From an uncultured Oscillospiraceae bacterium (GTDB lineage Bacteria; Bacillota; Clostridia; Oscillospirales; Oscillospiraceae), in NCBI GenBank assembly GCA_910585815.1, contig CAJUFJ010000077.1:1-10752 (forward strand): a DNA stretch of 10,752 bases, in the 5' to 3' direction. Each line of letters opens with the position of its first letter. Position 1 is the stretch's first letter. The translations under genes were made by a program, and so were the position numbers. Under the pieces are notes generated by a model. That model saw only the letters and a program-made list of their open reading frames with translations. It did no database searches and had not been told where the DNA came from. Below, one piece after another: positions 1 to 6,448 of the stretch.

Positions 1-829
1 CTGTGGCCGAAACGTGGCGTTTCAGGAGCGCGGCCCCGCCGCCCAGGAAGACGGCGGGCATGGCGCGGGCGTCCAGGCCGCTCTCCGTGATGGCGGACAG
101 CAGGCGGCGGACGTAGGCTCCGGCCTCCCGGTGGATGATCTCCCTAACCTGTTCGCCTGTGCTGCCGGACTCACCCCGGAGACAGCTCTCGATCTGTGCC
201 GCCGTCATGGACAGGCCCAAGGAACGGCGCACCTGCTCCGCGATCTCATCCAGACAGCGGATCATCCCCAACTCCAGGCTCCGGCAGGTGGCGGCATTGG
301 GGATACGGTTGTCCAGCCGCATCAGGTCCACCGTCCAGCCCCCGATGTCCGCCACAATGACAGAGGGTTCGTCCAGCAGTTCCTGCTGAGTCAGCACGGC
401 GGCATAGCCCTGGGGGAACAGGGACACCTCGGTGATGGTGACGGTATAGGCGATGCCCTCGTAGCGGAAGGACACCGGCTTGCCATCTCGGAGCAGGTAG
501 GCCCGGAACTTCTTCTTGTCCCGCCCGAAGCTGGTGAGGGGCAGGCCCGCCGCCAGATGGACGGCGGCGGTGGGGTCCACGCCCCGGTGGGCCAGCTCTC
601 TGGCGATGGCGGCGAGGGTCAGGAGATAGTAGTCCTCCGTGGCGGTTTTGTCCTTCTGGAGCGGCTGCCGCCCGCTGCCCACCACATAAAATTTGCCGCC
701 ATATTCCAGCACATCCTGCTGGGTGTAGGGTTCATGCTCGTACTCCACCAGCCCGGTGGGGAAAGCACAGTGGGTGGTTTTCATGGCTGCGTAGCCGTGA
801 TCCACCCCAATGGTGATGGACTCGCTCAT
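1..829 (-). CDS. ParM/StbA-like actin-type segregation ATPase (C-terminus beyond window)
   Basis: An open frame runs from ATG at 829 to the left edge, 276 codons with no stop. The translation has the layout of a plasmid actin-like ATPase of the ParM/StbA group. It starts MSESITIGVDHGYAAMKTT (phosphate-1 loop, D and G), has DIGGWTVDLM around residue 160 (phosphate-2 loop), and has FLGGGAALL near residue 262 (adenosine-site glycine motif). Proteins of this family polymerise with ATP and push plasmid copies apart; element-borne relatives probably stabilise the excised circle. Family members have about 300-330 residues, so only the last few tens are missing. AAAGGAGG lies about 9 nt before the ATG, which overlaps the stop of the preceding 185-aa gene (ATGA), so coupled translation is likely. 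The family call is strong from the motifs; the role in element maintenance is inferred. No partner adaptor (ParR-type) is visible here and one could lie just beyond the edge. Confidence 0.88.
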   Translation of the reverse strand, partial: MSESITIGVDHGYAAMKTTHCAFPTGLVEYEHEPYTQQDVLEYGGKFYVVGSGRQPLQKDKTATEDYYLLTLAAIARELAHRGVDPTAAVHLAAGLPLTSFGRDKKKFRAYLLRDGKPVSFRYEGIAYTVTITEVSLFPQGYAAVLTQQELLDEPSVIVADIGGWTVDLMRLDNRIPNAATCRSLELGMIRCLDEIAEQVRRSLGLSMTAAQIESCLRGESGSTGEQVREIIHREAGAYVRRLLSAITESGLDARAMPAVFLGGGAALLKRHVSAT

Positions 830-1383
830 CTGGCCTCGCCTCCTTTCCCTTTCTGTTTTGGCTTGCGCCATGGGGCGCGTTCCATCTGCTTCTCCGTGAG
901 CAGGAAGTGGCTTCTGTCCCGCCAGATGCGTATGGACATATCTCCGTGAGTACGGGTAAACGGGGAATGGGCGGTTCCGTCCCCAAGCACCTCATCGCAC
1001 AGGCACCGGCAGTATTCTTTCAGGATCGTTTCGTCCAAGCCGGATAATTTGCCTTGGAGTTCGAACACGATTGTACCGAAAAATTTCCCCTCTACATCCT
1101 CCACATCGAAGGTCAGGGAACAGACCTTATTGGCCAGATGCCGAAACGCATCCAGCTCCTTAAAATCGTCTTTGAACAGGCTGGTCAGGTCTTTCGTGAC
1201 AGGGGTTTCCGCAATCGCCGTCTGGACCGCGCTGTGGTATTCGGAGAAGCGCTTTCGTTCCGCTTCATCCATAAACACATCCGGGTCGGGAAGCTGCATG
1301 GGCGGCCCTGCGTCGGGGCGCATATCCACAACATCCACACGAACAGCGGTGTACCACTTCAGACGATTTTTCTCCTCGCTCAT
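826..1383 (-). CDS. Conserved-looking hypothetical protein, 185 aa, sharing a C-terminal domain with the 381-aa protein upstream
   Basis: I do not recognise a named family. The 185-aa product has no signal peptide or membrane segment and looks cytoplasmic. Residues 94-185 align by eye with the last 94 residues of the 381-aa protein encoded at 3202-2057: V-E-(D/E)-V-(E/D)-G, then a G-x-L segment, then (L)KE(Y)C or (L)KDFC, a glycine-rich turn, (I/V)x(I/F)W(R/Q)D and LT(E)K. The N-terminal part (WYTAVRVDVVDMRPDAG and a charged middle) is not shared. The start is the ATG at 1383, which overlaps the stop of the DUF4240 gene (ATGA). The ribosome binding site (GAGGTGA) lies inside the last codons of that gene. 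The end overlaps the ParM-like start in the same way. Its place just before the ParM-like gene could mean an accessory role in maintenance, but nothing in the sequence shows this. Confidence 0.8.
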   Translation of the reverse strand: MSEEKNRLKWYTAVRVDVVDMRPDAGPPMQLPDPDVFMDEAERKRFSEYHSAVQTAIAETPVTKDLTSLFKDDFKELDAFRHLANKVCSLTFDVEDVEGKFFGTIVFELQGKLSGLDETILKEYCRCLCDEVLGDGTAHSPFTRTHGDMSIRIWRDRSHFLLTEKQMERAPWRKPKQKGKGGEAR

Positions 1384-2060
1384 CTGGCGTCACCTCGCTT
1401 CTGAACTTTTTTGCTTTTCTGAGCGGTCTTTCTTGCCTCCTGAATTTCCAGGCTGGTCACATTCCAGGTATCGTTATGCTGTCCGATCCGCCATGCCAAT
1501 TCCTCCGGCTCCATGTATTTGGCGCACAATTTGGGGAGATAGGCTGCTGTTTCACTCCATGTATAGGGATACCCAATACCCTCGCCATACACAATATCCG
1601 GTTTGATCTGCTCCGCCAGCGCACGGGATATGTCAGGATCAAAATCCTGATTGATGTCCCGCCCGGTGAGTTCCTCGTAGGCGTAGCTGCCCACATAGCA
1701 AAGAGTTTCACAGCAGCAGTCTCTATCAGTGGGAACATCCGCCAAAGAATCCGGGTCCTTCAGCGCCGCCATGTACACATCTCTGCCTTGGGCGATGAGC
1801 CAGCCCCGGAAGTCGGTAAAACCGTCATCGGTGCAGCCATCGCACATGATGGAGGCCGCGTTCCAAAGGCCATATTTGTAGGCCGCAGCCCGGTATGCGT
1901 GAGCAATATAATCGAAATTCAGCGCCTGCTCCGGCCCCAATTCCATCAGCCGGTCCTCCAGCCATTGAGCAAGCGCATGGACATTCTGGCCGCACTGTTC
2001 CCGCCCCTGGTCGATCAGCGTCCAGAAGGTATCCTTGTTGATCTCACTGATACCGCTCAC
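1380..2060 (-). CDS. DUF4240 domain protein, 226 aa
   Basis: The first half matches the DUF4240 pattern as I know it: KDTFWTLIDQGRE at the N-terminus, a W-L-E-D-R-L segment, then C-x-D-D-G-F-x-D-F-R-x-W-L-I-x-Q-G around residues 74-92 and a D-P-D-S-L-A motif. The molecular function of this domain is unknown; it is common in cytoplasmic bacterial proteins, some with a WGR domain, which is not evident here. There are several cysteines (MCDGC, then RDCCCETLC about 40 residues later), which could be structural or metal-binding, but I see no classical zinc motif. The C-terminus is a basic tail (KKVQKRGDAR). The start codon is GTG at 2060, chosen because GGGGAGGTGA lies just upstream and the GTGA overlaps the stop of the 381-aa gene. 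Its function in this operon is unknown. Confidence 0.82.
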   Translation of the reverse strand: MSGISEINKDTFWTLIDQGREQCGQNVHALAQWLEDRLMELGPEQALNFDYIAHAYRAAAYKYGLWNAASIMCDGCTDDGFTDFRGWLIAQGRDVYMAALKDPDSLADVPTDRDCCCETLCYVGSYAYEELTGRDINQDFDPDISRALAEQIKPDIVYGEGIGYPYTWSETAAYLPKLCAKYMEPEELAWRIGQHNDTWNVTSLEIQEARKTAQKSKKVQKRGDAR

Positions 2061-3202
2061 CGTGCCTCACCTCCCCGTTTTGGCTGGCGCAGAGGGCGGC
2101 TGGCCGCTCTCGCAGTCTCCAGTTCTTCTTTTGTGAGGATGGAAAAGTTATTGTCCTGCCAGAAATTCACATATAACTCGCCATCCTCCGTATGCCGGGG
2201 ACGTTGGGCATGGCCCTCACCCCAGCCGTCTGCGTACTGGCTGGTACAGAAGTCCTTCAACTCCTTCAACTCAGCTGGTGTCAGCGATCCCTTGACTTGG
2301 CAGACCGCAACACCACACAGCACACCGTCCACTTCTTCCACGGTTGGGAACAGCGAAAGAACTTTTTCGCTGAGTGTCCCGGAGCCGGAAAAGGCGAACA
2401 TCAGCCCCTGTTCCTCCATCTCCGGGAGCATCTCATCTTTGATAGCCTGCAAAATGATCTTTTTATAATCTGTTATATCTTCTCCATACAGATCCACCAA
2501 CAGTTCCGTGCCATCCGCGTGTTCCTGACTGTCCGGGTCAGGCTCCATGTATAAGTCGGCTGTCAGCGGGCTGTACAGCTTCAGTTCTGTTGTTTTATCC
2601 TCTATGGCGCTCACCTCCTGCTCCGGCGCTAAAATATCCTGGAATCCCATCCGTTCCAACACCTTCTTATAGAGCTGCTTTTCAAACGCACAGTATTCGG
2701 GGGTGGAGGTATCCACCTCCAGCAGTGTGGCGTATTCGTAGGTGCTGTTAGGGATGATCTCCCACTCCACCGCCTGAAAACGGACGGCGGTCAGCCAGTC
2801 CAGCAGCTGATGTCCATCCATCTCCTCAAACAGTCCCCGATTGTCCTCGTAAGGAAAACAGGAGGGGACATCGATCCCCGTCAGCTCCTTTGCCACGCGG
2901 TACAAGGTAAAGCCTTGCTCGTCCATGCTGGGGGAGATGGTATCGTAAAACCGCTTCATCTCCTCCGGCGTGGACAGCCGGGGACAGAACTCCTTCAGGG
3001 CGTCTTGGAATGCTTCCGCCTTATAGGAGAGAAAATCTGTGTAATCCTTTTGTTCGCTCAATTCGAATGACAGCGATTCCCGATCTTGATCGCTTTTTTC
3101 CAGCGCCTGCTGGGCCTGCCGCAGTTCGAATTGAGCTGCTTCTAACTCGGCGCGGGCGGCGGAGTACTCCCGGATGGCCCGGATGATGTCTCTCAGGCCC
3201 AT
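2057..3202 (-). CDS. Hypothetical coiled-coil protein, 381 aa
   Basis: No named family is recognised. The protein is acidic and apparently cytoplasmic. Residues about 10-60 form a likely coiled coil (ARAELEAAQFELRQAQQALE and following). A long middle region lacks clear motifs. A C-terminal domain (residues 288-381) is shared with the 185-aa protein two genes downstream; its signature is FCTSQYADGWGEG followed by ELYVNFWQD. The frame stays open upstream to 3763, but I place the start at ATG 3202 (MGLRDIIRAIREYSAARAEL). The upstream 187 codons overlap the well-supported 140-aa gene in another frame and read as arginine/glycine/proline-rich out-of-frame sequence. The ATG lies 2 nt after that gene's stop, with GAAAGGCGGG before it. 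The tail PKRGGEAR contains the ribosome binding site of the DUF4240 gene. The coiled coil suggests oligomerisation or a protein partner; that is inference. Confidence 0.8.
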   Translation of the reverse strand: MGLRDIIRAIREYSAARAELEAAQFELRQAQQALEKSDQDRESLSFELSEQKDYTDFLSYKAEAFQDALKEFCPRLSTPEEMKRFYDTISPSMDEQGFTLYRVAKELTGIDVPSCFPYEDNRGLFEEMDGHQLLDWLTAVRFQAVEWEIIPNSTYEYATLLEVDTSTPEYCAFEKQLYKKVLERMGFQDILAPEQEVSAIEDKTTELKLYSPLTADLYMEPDPDSQEHADGTELLVDLYGEDITDYKKIILQAIKDEMLPEMEEQGLMFAFSGSGTLSEKVLSLFPTVEEVDGVLCGVAVCQVKGSLTPAELKELKDFCTSQYADGWGEGHAQRPRHTEDGELYVNFWQDNNFSILTKEELETARAASRPLRQPKRGGEAR

Positions 3203-3204
3203 GG

Positions 3205-3627
3205 TCAGCCCGCCTTTCTGAACCGGGAAAGCAGGTGGTCCAGCACACGGATGCGGCAGCGCACCTTGCCTGCGGAATCGTCCAGCCCGTTCATCTGGCT
3301 CTGGATGCGTTGGCGGATGGCCTTGAGGGCCTGACGGTCGGCGCAGCACTCCACCACGATGTACTCGCTGCCGCGGGCCAGCACCTCCCGTTTGCCGCTC
3401 TCGTCCCGGATACTGGCCATGAGCCGCTGGCCCAGCCGCTTCCGGTAGCTGTCCTGAAGGGCGTCCATGTCCCCGGACACACCGTGCTTTTTCAAAATGG
3501 CGGCGATCTCCCCGGAGCTGATCCGCATATTGGCGGACAGCATATCCATGATCTCCTGCTCCGCCTCCAAGGGCAGGGCGGGCCTGCCGGGAGGCCCTGC
3601 CGCCCGCGCGGGATGTTCTTTGCTCAT
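3205..3627 (-). CDS. Small hypothetical protein, 140 aa, with possible N-terminal HTH
   Basis: I do not recognise the family. After a proline/alanine-rich lead (about 20 residues) comes a helical stretch, EQEIMDMLSANMRISSGEIA then AILKKHGV, that looks like a winged-helix or HTH segment. The second half is basic and has a strand-like EYIVVECCADRQALKAIRQR section and an arginine-rich end. This would suit a small DNA- or RNA-binding regulator, but that is inference from composition and predicted shape. The start is ATG 3627, preceded by AAAGGAG about 9 nt upstream and overlapping the previous stop by 4 nt (ATGA). The frame has natural composition, while the overlapping frames (part of the 568-codon extension on the same strand, and plus-strand frames) do not. 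The 381-aa gene follows 2 nt after its stop. Confidence 0.72.
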   Translation of the reverse strand: MSKEHPARAAGPPGRPALPLEAEQEIMDMLSANMRISSGEIAAILKKHGVSGDMDALQDSYRKRLGQRLMASIRDESGKREVLARGSEYIVVECCADRQALKAIRQRIQSQMNGLDDSAGKVRCRIRVLDHLLSRFRKAG

Positions 3628-4373
3628 CGTTCCGGCTCCTTTCTTTTCTGAGATTTTTTCGGGGGGTGCTGCTGAGTCGGCAGAGGGCTTCCAGCATCCT
3701 CCAGGCAGTAGACATACAGTCCACCGCTTTCCCTGACCCCGGATGTAAATTCAGGAGGAACATCCTTCAGGCTGCAGGCAACGTGGACCATTTTCCTGCG
3801 GCCATCATCCCGGTCTAAGAAGCTGTAGCTGTGTTCTCCCTCCCGGCGCAAGGCCCTGGAGGGGTAAAGAACAGGACGATGCAGGATATATTCCACAGCC
3901 GCCGCTTTCTCAGCCAAAAACGGCGGTATGAGTCCCTGTTCCAATTCTTGCGCCATTCTGTTGATGTACTCAGTCATATCCCGCACATGGTTGCAGCAAA
4001 ATTCCGGCGCGTGGAAGCCGAACCGCTTAGTGTACAGCGTCCATTTATCCGGCTGGCGGGGGTCGTTGAGATCGACCATAAAAATCAGATCGTTGATCGG
4101 CCCGCCCAGCCGCTCAAATCGGGCGCTGTCATACAGCAGCTTGTTTTCCGTGTACTCATTAACAAACCAGACAGCGTAGTGATCCAAAATAAGCGGGGAT
4201 TCGATCCCCATGATGGCCGGGGCGATCTTCTTCAGCCGTCCGGCCAGAGCATCATAGCGGCAGTGCCAGTCCCACCAGCCAGCCTCACGCTGGACGGCAG
4301 TATCCTTACTGTCAAAAGCCCCGGCCTGATACCGTTCCTGCCATTGGCGAATGGAGATCTCATTCGGCGTCAT
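3624..4373 (-). CDS. Hypothetical protein, 249 aa, tandem paralogue of the gene before it
   Basis: This protein is a clear paralogue of the 248-aa product encoded immediately upstream (5116-4370). Shared stretches in order are (I/V)RQWQE near the N-terminus, AGAF, AGW(W/Y)DW, ALAGRLKKI, MGI-x-(S/T/D)-P-x-ILD-(H/N)-Y-x-VWF, LYD(S/D)xRFExL, the block around GF(H)APEF, an R-D/E-M-x-x-Y-(I/V)-N segment, a QG-I-P-x-F-(L/V)-AEK segment, H-x-YS(F/Y), and (L/M)YVYCxEDAGxPLP at the end. Conserved W, Y and D residues suggest a folded globular domain, but I see no known catalytic motif, signal peptide or membrane segment. The start is ATG 4373, overlapping the previous stop (ATGA), with a purine-rich AAAAGAGGCGG upstream. 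The end encodes the next ribosome binding site in KRKEPER. Function unknown. Confidence 0.8.
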   Translation of the reverse strand: MTPNEISIRQWQERYQAGAFDSKDTAVQREAGWWDWHCRYDALAGRLKKIAPAIMGIESPLILDHYAVWFVNEYTENKLLYDSARFERLGGPINDLIFMVDLNDPRQPDKWTLYTKRFGFHAPEFCCNHVRDMTEYINRMAQELEQGLIPPFLAEKAAAVEYILHRPVLYPSRALRREGEHSYSFLDRDDGRRKMVHVACSLKDVPPEFTSGVRESGGLYVYCLEDAGSPLPTQQHPPKKSQKRKEPER

Positions 4374-5116
4374 CGCTCCGCCTCTTTTCTTTTGGGCGCG
4401 TTGTCCGCAGCCTTTTGATGTTCGGGCAAGGGTATCCCCGCATCCTCTGGGCAGTAGACATACATCCCCCTGATGGCATGGGCCTGATCCGAGACAAAAC
4501 CAGCAGGTGTGTCCTCCAGGCTGGCCGCCGCCAGGACCGTCCGCTTGCGCCGGTCCTGACGGGAGGTGTAGCTGTACTGATGTCCTCCGTCCCGATAGAT
4601 GTGGATGCCCTCCGGTTCTCCGCGCCGCTGGGCATAGGCGGTCACAGCGTCCTTCTCCGCAACAAATTGGGGAATGATGCCCTGCCGCAGTTCCGGGCCG
4701 ATGCTGTTGACATAGCGGATCATCTCCCGGATATCCCGGCAGTCGAACTCAGGTGCGTCAAAACCGTACCGTTCCGTGACCAGCGCCCACTTCATCCGCT
4801 CATGGGGGCTGTCCAGAGAAATCACAAAATATTTTCCGCCGCGCTCCCCGGACAGCGGCTCGAAGCGGACATCGTCATACAGCGGCCCAGACAGCGGGCA
4901 GTTGTTCTTAAACCAGACGTAGTAATTGTCCAGGATAAAGGGGTCGGTGATGCCCATGACCACTTTACCTATCTTCTTCAGCCGTCCGGCCAAAGCATGG
5001 TCCTGGCAGAACCAGTCGTACCAGCCTGCCCTGCATTGTGTGTATCTGTCCTGGAGGTTAAAAGCCCCGGCTCGGAACTGCTCCTGCCACTGGCGGACTG
5101 ACAACTCATCCGGCAT
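4370..5116 (-). CDS. Hypothetical protein, 248 aa, first of two tandem paralogues
   Basis: First copy of the duplicated pair; the neighbour at 4373-3624 is the other. I do not recognise a named domain. The signature is LSVRQWQEQFRAGAF, GWYDWFC, ALAGRLKKIGKVVMGITDPF, YYVWFKNNCP, LYDDVRFEPLSG, YGFDAPEF and MYVYCPEDAGIPLP. It is rich in W and Y and looks like a soluble single-domain protein. I chose ATG 5116 because GAGAGGAGG lies 7 nt upstream. The upstream in-frame ATG at 5137 would place that ribosome binding site inside the coding sequence (MRRGGVI) and has none of its own. This gene begins the tightly coupled orphan row; before it is a 90-nt gap after the broken DUF4314 gene, or a possible 34-codon ORF. 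Its basic tail APKRKEAER carries the ribosome binding site of the second copy. Confidence 0.82.
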   Translation of the reverse strand: MPDELSVRQWQEQFRAGAFNLQDRYTQCRAGWYDWFCQDHALAGRLKKIGKVVMGITDPFILDNYYVWFKNNCPLSGPLYDDVRFEPLSGERGGKYFVISLDSPHERMKWALVTERYGFDAPEFDCRDIREMIRYVNSIGPELRQGIIPQFVAEKDAVTAYAQRRGEPEGIHIYRDGGHQYSYTSRQDRRKRTVLAAASLEDTPAGFVSDQAHAIRGMYVYCPEDAGIPLPEHQKAADNAPKRKEAER

Positions 5117-5210
5117 TATTACGCCTCCTCTCCTCAAAATTATGGGCAGGGGATAACCCGGCCCAATAGATTTGCTGTATCGCGCTGACCTTCGCAGGCC
5201 CTCTGATCAT
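5106..5210 (-). CDS. Possible 34-aa small ORF between the DUF4314 remnant and the paralogue pair
   Basis: ATG at 5210 overlaps the stop of the restored DUF4314 frame as ATGA, the same junction type used through the operon. The frame runs 34 codons (MIRGPAKVSAIQQIYWAGLS then 14 more) and ends in TGA at 5106, 11 nt inside the next gene. The ribosome binding site is weak (GGCGG). It could keep ribosomes moving across an otherwise untranslated gap, or be chance. An imperfect GGGC/GCCC hairpin lies inside it (5144-5163). Support is positional only. Confidence 0.28.
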   Translation of the reverse strand: MIRGPAKVSAIQQIYWAGLSPAHNFEERRRNNAG

Positions 5211-5508
5211 CGTTCCGAACCGCCGCGTTTTGCTTTGCGCTGCGGATCAAGTTTGGTGTGGGCGCTGTGATCGAGCTTTTTGCTCTGCTCCGGCGGTGTG
5301 ACAGAAAAACGGTCATGCCCCATCACCAGCCCCAGATTCCGGCCATTGTCCCACTTGACATTGAATGGCCGATGTCATCAATGGCATAAAGGGTCCCCTT
5401 GGTCCCCGGCTCAATGGGGCAGGGGTCATCCACCATCTCATGAAGTTCAATACGGGAGCCGATAGGGTATTGCTCCCGTAAAGATTTGACCCATTCACGA
5501 TTGACCAT
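5207..5508 (-). pseudogene. DUF4314 family protein, frameshifted by an apparent 1-nt deletion
   Basis: The first 48 codons from ATG 5508 match the small DUF4314 family (function unknown, common in mobile elements of gut Bacillota): MVNREWVKSLREQYPIGSRI, then IEPGTKGTLYAIDDIGH. After GGC-CAT at 5370-5365 the frame goes astray and stops at 5323, giving 61 aa. The family-like continuation VKWDNGRNLGLVMGHDRF is intact in another frame, from GTC at 5359 to TGA at 5207, with a basic tail AKRGGSER. One missing base in the T-run at 5364-5365 (CATTTCAAT expected, CATTCAAT seen) explains it, giving about 100 aa if restored. The start overlaps the parB-like gene by 14 nt, with AGGGAGGT 6 nt upstream. 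A real mutation or an assembly indel are both possible, and the undisturbed second half favours a recent event or an error. Confidence 0.78.
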
Positions 5509-6448
5509 GTTCGTACCTCCCTTCCGTACTGTCTGCTTCCACGGGCAGCATTTTTTCCAGGATGCCAGCAATGGAAGAGAACACCTCCGCCAGCTCACGG
5601 GCCTCCTTGACGCTGTCCTCTATCTCCTCCGGCGTCATGCGGGTACATTGCGTCCAGATACGCACATTTTCTTCCGTAGGTTCCAGCAGCACGGCCCGTT
5701 CAAACGCCTTACAGAACAGCCCCGCGATCTTGTGGCGGCGATCCGATTCGGCGTCAAACGCCTGGATTTCCTTTTTCGCTTTTGCCAGCTCCACCGCCTG
5801 GGCAGCGGCCTCATCCCGCTGCTCCTCCGGCAGTTCACGCACCTGCTGGGTAATGTTGTAGCCCTGGTGGATGGACAAATCGCCGCTGTCCAGGGCCTCC
5901 TTCACCGCTGGAGGGGCGTGTTCATCGATCTGCATGACCTTGCCCATCGTCACCTCGCCAATACCAACAGCCTCTGCTAACTCCTTGCGGGTACTGACGG
6001 GAGAAATCGGGTCTGACAATGTTGTCAAACCCGATTTTGCATTCTCGCTTTTCTGATCTCCGCCGCCTGCGGACATATTTTCTCTGGCCCTGGCCTCAAT
6101 GTCTGGCTTCAGCCGGAGGGCGATCTTGCCCAGCTCCCACTTGTCCAGGTTGCGGCGGCCCTTCTGGGTGTCCAGTGCCCACTGCTTGGCCTCCAGCATA
6201 TCCTCAAACGAGAACACGGCCATCTGGTAGGGCAGGCCGTGCTGTTCGCACAGCCTCTGCCGGTTGTGGCCGTCAATGACCACCATGTCCTCGTTGACGA
6301 TCACCGGGGAGTAACAGCCATTTTTGAGAATGTCCGCCTCCAGGGCGGCAAGCTGCTCCCCCGTCAGCGGGGGGAGCAGTTCCGCCATCTCAGGCAGGAT
6401 GGTGGGGGTGCGCTCGGCGCTGCTGTAGATGGTGCCGGTGTTCCGCAT
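5495..6448 (-). CDS. ParB-like N-terminal domain / HTH DNA-binding protein, 317 aa
   Basis: Residues about 25-115 form a ParB/Srx-type N-terminal domain. It has LPPLTGEQLAALEADILKNG, then SPVIVNEDMVVIDGHNRQRL (the strand plus the D-G-H-N-R motif in the position of the ParB nucleotide-binding arginine box), then the EAKQWALDTQKGRRNL helix typical of element-borne ParB-like proteins. A GGGDQKSENA linker follows. An HTH region (TRKELAEAVGIGEVTMGKVM) spans residues 150-172, and the C-terminal half is helical, acidic and probably coiled. Related proteins bind DNA and either act in partition or regulate the element. The ParM-like ATPase in the same operon makes a maintenance role plausible, although ParM systems normally use ParR rather than ParB. 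The ATG at 6448 overlaps the SSB stop (TGATG), with GTGAGG upstream. A 15-bp inverted repeat lies within codons 138-148. Confidence 0.86.
   Translation of the reverse strand: MRNTGTIYSSAERTPTILPEMAELLPPLTGEQLAALEADILKNGCYSPVIVNEDMVVIDGHNRQRLCEQHGLPYQMAVFSFEDMLEAKQWALDTQKGRRNLDKWELGKIALRLKPDIEARARENMSAGGGDQKSENAKSGLTTLSDPISPVSTRKELAEAVGIGEVTMGKVMQIDEHAPPAVKEALDSGDLSIHQGYNITQQVRELPEEQRDEAAAQAVELAKAKKEIQAFDAESDRRHKIAGLFCKAFERAVLLEPTEENVRIWTQCTRMTPEEIEDSVKEARELAEVFSSIAGILEKMLPVEADSTEGRYEHGQS
6004..6037 (-). repeat. 15-bp inverted repeat with 4-nt loop inside the parB-like gene
   Basis: Plus-strand arms AAATCGGGTCTGACA (6004-6018) and TGTCAAACCCGATTT (6023-6037) are complementary at 14 of 15 positions around the loop ATGT. 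In the minus-strand transcript the single exception becomes a G-U pair, so the mRNA could form a 15-bp stem. It falls in the linker between the ParB domain and the HTH. No T-run follows, so termination is unlikely. It could be a binding site for the encoded protein or an RNA structure. Confidence 0.7.

Noticed and set aside
14..949. A 311-codon open frame on the plus strand at the left edge
   Set aside because: It is antisense to the ParM-like gene, which has three recognisable ATPase motifs; the plus-strand translation has none.
3203..3763. N-terminal extension of the 381-aa protein to 568 aa
   Set aside because: The extension overlaps the 140-aa gene in another frame and reads as R/G/P-rich out-of-frame sequence. 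ATG 3202 has its own ribosome binding site and sits 2 nt after the previous stop.
5117..5137. Upstream ATG at 5137 for the first paralogue
   Set aside because: Its first codons are the GAGGAGG ribosome binding site of ATG 5116, and no site lies ahead of 5137.
5144..5163. Hairpin GGGC...GCCC as a terminator before the paralogue pair
   Set aside because: The stem is short with a mismatch and a 5-nt loop, has no U-run, and may lie inside a small ORF.
5359..5366. Programmed ribosomal frameshifting in the DUF4314 gene
   Set aside because: No slippery heptamer or following stem is evident at CATTCAATG; a lost T is simpler.
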